A stretch of 64,000 nt of DNA. Origin: an uncultured Eubacteriales bacterium. Its GTDB lineage: Bacteria; Bacillota; Clostridia; Christensenellales; Aristaeellaceae. Position 1 is the first letter of the stretch. Each line of letters starts with the position of its first letter. Below are positions 44,352 through 51,467 of the stretch, piece by piece. A program made the position numbers and the translations under genes. The notes under the pieces were generated by a model. That model ran no database searches. It was not told the DNA's origin and saw only the letters and a program-made list of their open reading frames with translations. The stretch is from assembly GCA_902767565.1 (NCBI GenBank), contig CACXHY010000005.1:27614-91613 (forward strand), written 5' to 3'.

Positions 44352-44594
44352 TCAGGTGAACGGCTGCCGCCGTGCAGACTCCTTCGGATGCGCCGAGTCC
44401 ACGGCGCCGGCAATGGGCTGCATACTGGCCGGATGCCGCAGGATCCGCGCGACGGCGGCAGCGGCCTCGGAGACGCCGTGTTTTTCGCCGATCGCGCCCG
44501 GCGCGCTGCTCATCTCCGGGAGATCCGGATGGTCCGCAAAGCGGCCCCTGAACAAGCCGGACTGCAGCTGCGGCCAGACTGTTCCTCCCGCTCC
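44352..44594 (-). pseudogene. C-terminal remnant of a YdhF-type aldo/keto reductase
   Basis: The minus-strand frame reads TVWPQLQSGLFRGRFADHP and then EKHGVSEAAAAVARILRHPA with SMQPIAG. This matches the C-terminal part of YdhF-like oxidoreductases (pattern ...YGVSPxAIAxAWxLRHPAxMQPIxG). The catalytic N-terminal 200 residues are missing; the fragment abuts the alcohol dehydrogenase end. It covers most of the otherwise empty 44269-44609 interval. Confidence 0.6.
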
Positions 44595-44609
44595 CGTACG
44601 CTTCCGTCG

Positions 44610-45788
44610 TCACATACTCGCCCGGAAAATGGCCAACATATCTTCCTCCTTCAGCAATCTGGCGGATCCCTTGGCGCCGTTCACGCCCACGGCGCATTTG
44701 TGGGCCATGAGGGCCAGATCCTCCTTCGTGGCGTGTACGCCCAGTTCGCGCAGGTTCGTCGGCATATGGATGCGGCGGAAGAAGTCCTCCAGGGCTTCGA
44801 TACCCTTCAGCGCGATCTCCTCGTCCGTCCCGGCTTCTTCGACACCCATCACGTTGATCGCGAAGCGCCTGAACCGGGGCAGACAATCCCGATACACATA
44901 CCGGGCCCAGCTGCCCCAGATGGCCGCGAGCCCCGCTCCGTGCGCCACGTCGTAGAGGCCGCCGAGCTCATGCTCCAGCTTGTGGGTCATCCAGTCGCCG
45001 CCGTCGTTTCCGCAGCCGGTGAGGCCGTTGTGGGACAGACTGCCCGCCCACATGATCTCGGCGCGGGCGTCGTAATCCTTCGGATCCCGGACCAGGATCT
45101 CCGCGTTCTTCATGACGGTGCACAGCAGGCCCTCCGCGAGGGCGTCCGTGATCTCCATGCCGCCGCCGTTGGTAAAGTAGCGCTCCATGGTGTGCATCAT
45201 GATGTCGGTGCAGCCGCAGGCGGTCTGATAGTCCGGCAGGGTCATGGTCAGCTCCGGATCCATGACGGCGAACCTGGGCCGGCCGTAGTCGCTGCTGTAG
45301 CCGCGCTTCACCAGACCCTCTTCCTTGGTGATGACGGAAGAGTCGCTCATCTCGCTGCCGGTGGCGGCGATGGTCAGGATCACGCCCAGCGGCAGGCAGC
45401 CTTCGGCCTTCCGCTTGTAATCGTAGAAATCCCACACGTCGCCTTCGTTGGCCACGCCGTAGCCGATGGCTTTTGCCGAGTCGATGGCGCTGCCGCCGCC
45501 CACCGCCAGCAGGAAATCCACGTTTTCCCTTCTGCACAGTTCAATGCCCTGATACACCAGCCCCAGACGCGGGTTGGGCACGGCGCCGCCGAGGGTCACG
45601 TAAGGGATGCCGGCTGTGTCCAGGCTGTCCGTCACCCGCTTCAGCAGGCCGGAGCGGACCACGCTGCCGCCGCCGTAATGGATCAGCACCTTCTTCCCGC
45701 CGAATTCCCGGATCAGTCCGGCGGTTTTTTCTTCGGCGTTCCTTCCGAAAATGACCTTTGTCGGTGTGTAATAGTTGAATGGATGCAT
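44610..45788 (-). CDS. Iron-containing alcohol dehydrogenase
   Basis: ATG 45788 follows AAAGGAGG; the frame extends 10 codons upstream without family sequence. 392 aa, BdhA/YqhD-like. Landmarks are the NAD(P)-binding GGGSAIDSAKAIGYG, the ATGSEMSDSSVI block and the metal-binding histidines in MHTMERYFTN and HELGGLYDVAHGAG. It probably reduces aldehydes to alcohols. The FNYYTPTKVIFGRNAEE start is characteristic of butanol-dehydrogenase-type members. It is the last intact gene of the leftward oxidoreductase/ABC cluster. Confidence 0.93.
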   Translation of the reverse strand: MHPFNYYTPTKVIFGRNAEEKTAGLIREFGGKKVLIHYGGGSVVRSGLLKRVTDSLDTAGIPYVTLGGAVPNPRLGLVYQGIELCRRENVDFLLAVGGGSAIDSAKAIGYGVANEGDVWDFYDYKRKAEGCLPLGVILTIAATGSEMSDSSVITKEEGLVKRGYSSDYGRPRFAVMDPELTMTLPDYQTACGCTDIMMHTMERYFTNGGGMEITDALAEGLLCTVMKNAEILVRDPKDYDARAEIMWAGSLSHNGLTGCGNDGGDWMTHKLEHELGGLYDVAHGAGLAAIWGSWARYVYRDCLPRFRRFAINVMGVEEAGTDEEIALKGIEALEDFFRRIHMPTNLRELGVHATKEDLALMAHKCAVGVNGAKGSARLLKEEDMLAIFRASM

Positions 45789-45845
45789 GATGAATCCTCC
45801 TTTATGCTGTTGCCGCACATACTGGACATCGCGTCCCGGTTTCCT

Positions 45846-47588
45846 TCATGCGATGCCTTCCGTGCTCTGGATGCTGTTCATCCGGGCATAGCTGCCGCCC
45901 AGCGCGACGAGTTCGGCATGGGTCCCGCGCTCGGTGATGCGGCCGTCCTCGATCACCAGGATCTGGTCCGCGTTGCGGATGGTGGAGAGCCGGTGCGCGA
46001 TGGCCACGATGGTCCGCTGTCCCGCGAGGCCCGCGATGGCCTTCCGGATCTGCTGCTCGGTCTCCACGTCCACCGACGCGGTGGCCTCGTCCAGGATGAT
46101 AATGGGAGACCGGCGGAGGATCGCCCGGGCGATGGCCACGCGCTGCTTCTGCCCGCCGGACAGGCGGAGACCGCGCTCGCCGACCCGGGTCTCGTACCCG
46201 TCCGGCATGGCCATGATGTCCTCGTGGATATTGGCCGCTTTGGCCGCCGCCACGATCTCCTCCGTGGAGGCGTCAGGCATGGCGTAGCCGATGTTTTCCG
46301 CGACGGTGCCGTTGAACAGGAAGGTGTCCTGCAATACCGGCGATATACTCCTGCGCAGGCTCTCGACGGTCACATCCATCAGGTCCCGGCCGTCGATCAG
46401 GATCCGTCCGGAATCGGGCTCGTAAAACCTGGAGATGAGCTGGGTCAGGGTCGTTTTGCCGACGCCCGTGGGACCCACCAGCGCCAGCATTTTCCCGGGC
46501 TCACAGCGGAAGGAGACGTCCCGGAGGACCGGAACGCCCTCCCCGTAGGAGAAGCTGACGTGGTCGAACACGATCTCGCCCCGCGCCTTCTCCAGCGGCT
46601 CCGCGCCGGGCCTGTCCCGGATCTCCACCGGGGCGTCGAGGATATCCAGCACGCGTTCCGCGCCGGCCATGGACTGCTGCATGTTCTCCAGCAGGTTTGC
46701 AAGCCCCGTCACCGGCCCGTAGAACAGGCCGAGATACAGCAGGAATGCCACGATGTCCGCGACGCGAAGGCCGTCCCTGAAGGCCAGCCAGCCGCCGAAG
46801 GCCACCACGAGGATCGTGCCGAGAGAAGAGATGAACTCCACCGACGGGTGGAAGACCGCGCTGATCTTCAACGCCCTGAGCATGGCTTTCACGTGCTCGA
46901 AATTCTTCTCGTTCACGCGCCCGGTCTCGTATTCCTCCCGGCCGAAGGACTGGATCTCATGGATGCCGGACAGGTTGTCCTGGAGCTTGCCGTTCAGCTC
47001 GCCCATCTTCTTCTGGGAGATCCGGAAGAAAGGCCGCACCTTTTTCGAAAACACAAAGCCCGATGCAAAGATCAGCGGGATCGGGGCGCAGGTGATCAGC
47101 GCCAGCTTTGGATTGATGGTGAGCAGGACGATCAGGACGCCGGTGAAGGTGACCAGGTTGGTGATGGTTTCCGGGATCATGTGCGCGTACAGCAGCTCGA
47201 AATCCCGGGTGTCATTCACCACGCGGCTCATCAGGTCGCCGGTCTGCTTGTCGTGGAAGTAGCCCAGGTGCATCCGTTCCAGCTTGTCATAGGTCTTCGT
47301 GCGCAGGTCGCCCACCAGATACCACGCGGCTTTGTGGGCCAGGTAATTGCTCAGGAAGCGGAACAGCACCCGCAGCAGATACAGCGCCACAAGCAGCGCC
47401 GTCAGCCAGCCGATGGTGCGCAGGCCATGTTCGTCCACCCCGTCTTCCACGATGCCCGTCATGTTGGAAAGCACTTTCGGCGCGGTCAGGTTGACCGCCG
47501 TCAGGGCCAGGGTGGAGAAAATGGCAATGGCGTACAGCGTCCGGTAGCGGATGGCTTCACGGCTGAGCCGCCATAACGTCTTGATCAT
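45846..47588 (-). CDS. ABC exporter (fused permease and ATPase)
   Basis: 580-aa half-transporter: six transmembrane helices in residues 15-310, then a nucleotide-binding domain with Walker A GPTGVGKTT, signature LSGGQKQRVAIAR and Walker B IIILDEATAS. It belongs to the MdlB/lipid A-type multidrug exporter group and would act as a homodimer, since no second half is adjacent. It is flanked by dehydrogenases, which suggests export of a small organic compound or detoxification product. Confidence 0.93.
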   Translation of the reverse strand: MIKTLWRLSREAIRYRTLYAIAIFSTLALTAVNLTAPKVLSNMTGIVEDGVDEHGLRTIGWLTALLVALYLLRVLFRFLSNYLAHKAAWYLVGDLRTKTYDKLERMHLGYFHDKQTGDLMSRVVNDTRDFELLYAHMIPETITNLVTFTGVLIVLLTINPKLALITCAPIPLIFASGFVFSKKVRPFFRISQKKMGELNGKLQDNLSGIHEIQSFGREEYETGRVNEKNFEHVKAMLRALKISAVFHPSVEFISSLGTILVVAFGGWLAFRDGLRVADIVAFLLYLGLFYGPVTGLANLLENMQQSMAGAERVLDILDAPVEIRDRPGAEPLEKARGEIVFDHVSFSYGEGVPVLRDVSFRCEPGKMLALVGPTGVGKTTLTQLISRFYEPDSGRILIDGRDLMDVTVESLRRSISPVLQDTFLFNGTVAENIGYAMPDASTEEIVAAAKAANIHEDIMAMPDGYETRVGERGLRLSGGQKQRVAIARAILRRSPIIILDEATASVDVETEQQIRKAIAGLAGQRTIVAIAHRLSTIRNADQILVIEDGRITERGTHAELVALGGSYARMNSIQSTEGIA

Positions 47589-47718
47589 GCATGCTCCTTT
47601 CAGCGGTTAGGATCCACGCCGTCTTCTGATCCGGGACACATGCCGCGGGACGCGGGAAGCCCCTGCCGGCATCCGGGTGACGCCGGCCATTCTCTTTTTC
47701 CTTCAAGCCTTTGATCCG

Positions 47719-48435
47719 TTACCAGGGATAGGCTTCTCCCGTATGGGTGATAAAGACGGGGCCTTCCTTGTCGTGCCGTCTCGTCTCAAAGAGGAGCCGC
47801 AGCGTTTCCGCGTGCTCATAGGGATCCAGCGGGGCTTCGCTGCTGCCGGGACTGGTCCTGATCCAGCCGGGATGGACGCAGATGATGTTGATACCCGGGT
47901 CGTCCTTGAAGTAATTGTGCAGAGTCATGGTGAGCATGTTCAGGGCTGCCTTCTCCGTGCCGTAATCCAGATAGAAGGTACGGCAGCACTTGCCGATGCT
48001 GCCCGCCTCCGAGGAGGTATTCACCACCAGCGCGCCCATCCGGCTCTTTTTCAGCAGCGGCAAAAAAGCTCTCACCACCCGGACCGGCCCCACCGCGCCC
48101 ACGTTCACCGCCGGGGCGATCAGGTCCGGATCGAAGTCCGGCAGCTCCTTCATGGTATCGGCGGAGGCGGTGGCGGCGTTGTTGACGATCAGGTCGATGT
48201 GATCCGTCCGCCCGGCGGCCTCCGCGGCCGCCGCATTGACGGATCCGGTCGAGGCGATATCCATGGTAAGGACGTACAGCTGCTCAGGGTATTCCTTCTG
48301 CAGGGCTTCCAGCGCCTCCGACGGGCGGCGGATGCTGGCAAAGACCCGGTCGCCCGCCTCCAGATAGCGTTTGACCAGGTTGAAGCCCAGGGCGCAGGGC
48401 CGGCCCGTGCCGGTGATCAGAACGGTTTGGGACAT
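47719..48435 (-). CDS. Short-chain dehydrogenase/reductase
   Basis: 238-aa Rossmann-fold oxidoreductase. The cofactor loop is TGTGRPCALG, NNAAT replaces the common NNAG, and the catalytic residues are seen as VNTSSEAGS with YGTEKAALNM (Tyr-x3-Lys). HPGWIRTSPG follows. Substrate unknown. It lies 15 bases after the aldo/keto reductase and 130 bases before the ABC exporter on the same strand. Confidence 0.9.
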   Translation of the reverse strand: MSQTVLITGTGRPCALGFNLVKRYLEAGDRVFASIRRPSEALEALQKEYPEQLYVLTMDIASTGSVNAAAAEAAGRTDHIDLIVNNAATASADTMKELPDFDPDLIAPAVNVGAVGPVRVVRAFLPLLKKSRMGALVVNTSSEAGSIGKCCRTFYLDYGTEKAALNMLTMTLHNYFKDDPGINIICVHPGWIRTSPGSSEAPLDPYEHAETLRLLFETRRHDKEGPVFITHTGEAYPW

Positions 48436-48450
48436 TTGCTTTCCCCTTCT

Positions 48451-49587
48451 TTACTCAGCGTTCAATTCCCGCCAGGCCGTCTGAAGGCTTTCGATGATGC
48501 TCAGATGCTGGGGGCAGGCGGCCTCGCACGCACCGCAGGCAATGCAGTTGTCCGCGCCGTTTCCCCTTTCCCTGATCTGGCGCAGTTCCCAGTTCCATTT
48601 GGGATCGGTATCGTACAGCGACACGTTGTTCCACACGGAAAATACGCCGGGAATGTTCACGCCGTTGGGACAGGGCATGCAGTAGCGGCAGCCGGTGCAG
48701 CCGATCTTCGTGCGGGAGAGGTAGGCCGCGCGCACGTCGTCCATCAGCTTCAGCTCCGCGTCCGTCATGATGCCCGGCGCCACGGTGTCGAAGATGCGCA
48801 GGTTGTCGTCGATCTGCTCCGCCTCGTTGCAGCCGGAGAGCACGGTGGCGATCTGCGGGTGGTTGCACAGCCAGCGGAACGCCCACTCCACCGGCGAGCG
48901 CTTCACGGGGAAGGCGTCGTACAGCGCCTGCACGTTCTCCGGGGCGTTCGCCAGCCGTCCGCCGAGCAGGCCCTCCATGATCACCACGGGGATGCCCAGC
49001 CGGCCCGCCAGCTCCAGCCCCTTCGTGCCGGCCTGGTTGTTCACGTCCATGAAGTTGTACTGGATCTGCACCATATCCCAGTCCCAGTCGTTGATGATGT
49101 ATTCAAAATCCTCGTAGGGCCCGTGGAAGGAAAAGCACTTATAGCGGATCTTTCCCTCCCGCTTCATGTCGTCGAAGAACTGCGGCGCGCCGATGGACTT
49201 GAAATACTCCCATTTTTCCCTGTTGATGCCGTGCATCAGATAAAAGTCGATGTGATCGGTCTGCAGCTTCCTGAGCTCGCTTTCCAGCAGTTCCTGCATC
49301 TCCTGCCTGTTATGCACGTATTCCGCGGGCATCTTGGTGGCGATGGTCACCTTCTCGCGATAGCCGTCCCTGAGGGCTTTGCCCAGAACGATCTCGGAGG
49401 TCTTATCCAGATACACATACGCGGTATCCAGATAGGTCACGCCGCCGTCAATGGCCCGGCGGATGAGGGAAACGGCCTTTTCTTCGTCAATGACGCTGTC
49501 GCCGGAGGCGGCGCCGTTGAAACGCATGCAGCCCAGGCCGAATGCGGAAGAGCGGATGCCCAGTTTTCCCATGGTGCGGTAATTCAT
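48451..49587 (-). CDS. Aldo/keto reductase with C-terminal iron-sulfur domain
   Basis: I start at ATG 49587 (GAGGAGG upstream). 378 aa. The barrel shows GLGCMRFNG, DTAYVYLDKTSE with the catalytic Tyr, and DFYLMHGINREKW. The C-terminal 100 residues add cysteine clusters CTGCRYCMPCPNG and CIACGACEAACP, typical of ferredoxin-like clostridial aldo/keto reductases. It probably couples reduction of a carbonyl compound to ferredoxin. It is the first large gene after the divergent AraC-controlled region. Confidence 0.92.
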   Translation of the reverse strand: MNYRTMGKLGIRSSAFGLGCMRFNGAASGDSVIDEEKAVSLIRRAIDGGVTYLDTAYVYLDKTSEIVLGKALRDGYREKVTIATKMPAEYVHNRQEMQELLESELRKLQTDHIDFYLMHGINREKWEYFKSIGAPQFFDDMKREGKIRYKCFSFHGPYEDFEYIINDWDWDMVQIQYNFMDVNNQAGTKGLELAGRLGIPVVIMEGLLGGRLANAPENVQALYDAFPVKRSPVEWAFRWLCNHPQIATVLSGCNEAEQIDDNLRIFDTVAPGIMTDAELKLMDDVRAAYLSRTKIGCTGCRYCMPCPNGVNIPGVFSVWNNVSLYDTDPKWNWELRQIRERGNGADNCIACGACEAACPQHLSIIESLQTAWRELNAE

Positions 49588-49713
49588 ACGATGTTCCTCC
49601 TCTGTTTCTTTTTCTTTGAAAGCACATGGATGCAGGCCGTGGCGGTCCCGACGGCAGCGGCGGGGAACCATTGACGGGGATATCCCCGGCCTGATGTTTC
49701 CTTCCTCCGGGGC

Positions 49714-49911
49714 TTATCCGACTGCCGCAAGCGCCACAAAGCCTGCCAGGGTGATCAGCGTGGAAAGGGACAGCACGGAAGAGAGATACACCCGCTGCTT
49801 TTCGTCCCCGGAAAACACAGGAAGCACATAGGGCGGCCGGAGCAGGAACATGAGAATGACCGCCCGATCCCACTGCGCCTCAGGCCAGGCCATATGGAAT
49901 AGCACGGTCAC
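49714..49911 (-). CDS. Possible small membrane protein (65 aa)
   Basis: GTG 49911 lies five bases after GGAG and 33 bases after a TATAAT box, and reads 65 residues with one or two hydrophobic segments (LSSVLSLSTLITLAGFVAL). No family recognised. It would lead the leftward oxidoreductase operon. Support is the ribosome site, the promoter position and the hydrophobic pattern only. Confidence 0.4.
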   Translation of the reverse strand: MTVLFHMAWPEAQWDRAVILMFLLRPPYVLPVFSGDEKQRVYLSSVLSLSTLITLAGFVALAAVG

Positions 49912-49943
49912 GGCGGCTCCAAGTACGCATATTCACGTATCAT

Positions 49944-49949
49944 ATTATA
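49944..49949 (-). promoter_or_regulatory. -10 element of the leftward oxidoreductase operon
   Basis: TATAAT on the minus strand with no recognisable -35, as expected for an activator-dependent promoter. The repeats at 49974-50006 occupy the upstream activator position. Confidence 0.45.
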
Positions 49950-49973
49950 GAATAACCGAATGAACGGCTCGCG

Positions 49974-50006
49974 CCATTTTTTGACGCCGCACTGCCCATT
50001 TTTTGA
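49974..50006. promoter_or_regulatory. Direct-repeat operator, probably for the AraC-family regulator
   Basis: CCATTTTTTGA occurs twice, at 49974-49984 and 49996-50006, exactly 22 bases apart (two helical turns), between the divergent operon and the araC-type gene. Confidence 0.6.
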
Positions 50007-50040
50007 TATCTGATCGGCTGCGTGACAGCCAACGCGCGAA

Positions 50041-50069
50041 TTGACTTTCCTGCCGTTCTCTGGTTAAAT
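50041..50069 (+). promoter_or_regulatory. Promoter of the AraC-family gene
   Basis: TTGACT (50041-50046), 17 bases, TTAAAT (50064-50069), about 37 bases before the start codon. Confidence 0.65.
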
Positions 50070-50105
50070 AGAGGCAGCCTTCTGATCCCATCCCGGAGGT
50101 GCAGT

Positions 50106-50978
50106 ATGGATCTCAAACGTTATGAGAATTACGGTTTTGACCGCATCAGCGCGATCAACCTGGCGACCGGCTTCAAACAGCGCAGCTATCATGCGCATTG
50201 GCACCCGTACGGCGAGATCGTTCTGGTGGGGCCCGGGCAGAACAATGTGTTCAGAGTCGATCGGCAGACATTCAATCTGGCGGAGGGTGATTTTCTTCTG
50301 ATCTGGCCCATGGAAGTCCATGAGATCATCGACGCGGACCGGGAAAGATCCCTGATCATTCAATTCAGCAACGGATTCATGAATTCGCTGTTCGACCTGC
50401 AGCGGATCATGCATTTTTGCAGGAACCTGCATGTGCTCTGCGTCCACACGCACGCGCGGCTTGTTCGCGAGCTGCAGGCCGTGACGGAGAAGATGAAAGA
50501 GATCTGGCTCTCCGCAGCCCGGAACCGTGAGCTGCGCTGCTGCATGCTGCTGATGGAATTCATGCTCACCCTGGATCAGCATCGGGAAGAATTTGCGTCC
50601 GAAATGAAAAACGGCGCTCCGTACAGCTATACCGACACGGCCATCCACCGGATGATCATGGTCACGGACTACATCAAAAACAACCTGACCGCGGACGATC
50701 TGTCGCAGAGCGCCATGGCCAGGCTGGCCGGTGTCAACAAGGACTATTTCTCGCGGATCTTTCACACCATCACAGGGATGAACTACAGCAGGTGGCTGAA
50801 CACGATCCGCCTGGAAAAGGCAACGGAACTCCTCACAGACCCCTCTTTATCCCTCACGGAGGTTGCGATGCTCTCCGGCTTCCAGAGCATTTCCAGCTTC
50901 AACAGGGTGTTTCGGGAGGATAAGGGCATGTCGCCCCGTGAATACCGTGTGCTGTTTGTGCCGTCGGATTCTGAATGA
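50106..50978 (+). CDS. AraC-family transcriptional regulator
   Basis: ATG 50106 follows CGGAGGTG; the frame is open 28 codons upstream but crosses the promoter. 290 aa: an N-terminal cupin-like ligand domain (YHAHWHPYGEIVLVGPG, LLIWPMEVHEI) and a C-terminal double helix-turn-helix (MARLAGVNKDYFSRIFHTIT; VAMLSGFQSISSFNRVFRED; MSPREYR). It is divergent from the oxidoreductase/ABC operon and probably activates it through the repeats at 49974-50006. Confidence 0.92.
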   Translation: MDLKRYENYGFDRISAINLATGFKQRSYHAHWHPYGEIVLVGPGQNNVFRVDRQTFNLAEGDFLLIWPMEVHEIIDADRERSLIIQFSNGFMNSLFDLQRIMHFCRNLHVLCVHTHARLVRELQAVTEKMKEIWLSAARNRELRCCMLLMEFMLTLDQHREEFASEMKNGAPYSYTDTAIHRMIMVTDYIKNNLTADDLSQSAMARLAGVNKDYFSRIFHTITGMNYSRWLNTIRLEKATELLTDPSLSLTEVAMLSGFQSISSFNRVFREDKGMSPREYRVLFVPSDSE

Positions 50979-51002
50979 ACAATGGGGTTCAAACAAAAAA
51001 CA

Positions 51003-51024
51003 GCGGTCAGCCGAAGCCAACCGC
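51003..51024 (-). terminator. Minus-strand terminator-like hairpin without an obvious gene
   Basis: GCGGTTGGC-TTCG-GCTGACCGC (two G-T pairs) followed on the minus strand by TGTTTTTTG. It points to a leftward transcript from the 51.1-51.4 kb interval, or to a decayed gene there. Confidence 0.5.
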
Positions 51025-51072
51025 CTGAGCGAATCACTGATTGAGATGATCCCACAATGCTCTGGCACATCG

Positions 51073-51219
51073 TTACCTCCGAACCGCGCCTTCATAAGTA
51101 TCCATCCGTAAGCCCATGATCTTATTGCCGTTTCGGGATTGGCTTCCCTCGTTCATCGCGACCTCAATGCCGGTCGTGGCAAAGAATTCACTTTCGACAT
51201 CTGGCTTGTGTGTCCAGTT
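51073..51219 (-). other. Possible decayed reading frame in the 50979-51467 gap
   Basis: An open minus-strand segment of 48 codons reads naturally (for example THKPDVESEFFATTGIEVAM, ending MDTYEGAVRR) but has no proper start. A UGA separates it from a further in-frame piece. No family recognised. The rest of the gap holds only the promoter before the XRE-HD gene. Confidence 0.3.
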
Positions 51220-51412
51220 TCAGCACATAGGTATGAAGAAATGGCGCTGGAAGAATCTTCTCGGGTTTACGCTCATGGAGGTTCGGGACGTTTTGAGGGC
51301 ATCGCAACCATGATAAGGTCATCATCAGCCGGGGATCATGTCTCCTGGGGACAACTTATATCAATATCAAGTCTGGCTTGAATCCCTTTTTGCGACTTCA
51401 ATCTGTATTCGC

Positions 51413-51441
51413 TTCAAACATTTCCGGTAATCTGCTATGAT
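51413..51441 (+). promoter_or_regulatory. Possible promoter of the XRE-HD gene
   Basis: TTCAAA (51413-51418), 17 bases, TATGAT (51436-51441), 26 bases before the GTG start. Confidence 0.45.
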
Positions 51442-51467
51442 CTTTCTGCAAGAGGGAGGTGACCGCC

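Noticed and set aside
42493..47576. Two long plus-strand frames (820 and 1062 codons) opposite the TetM-like, alcohol dehydrogenase and ABC genes
   Set aside because: Both run across gene boundaries of the minus-strand genes and contain no recognisable motif.
51116..51313. Plus-strand frame with GFTLMEV, considered as a type IV prepilin
   Set aside because: The motif is not at the N-terminus, no charged leader or peptidase site precedes it, and no pilus genes are nearby.
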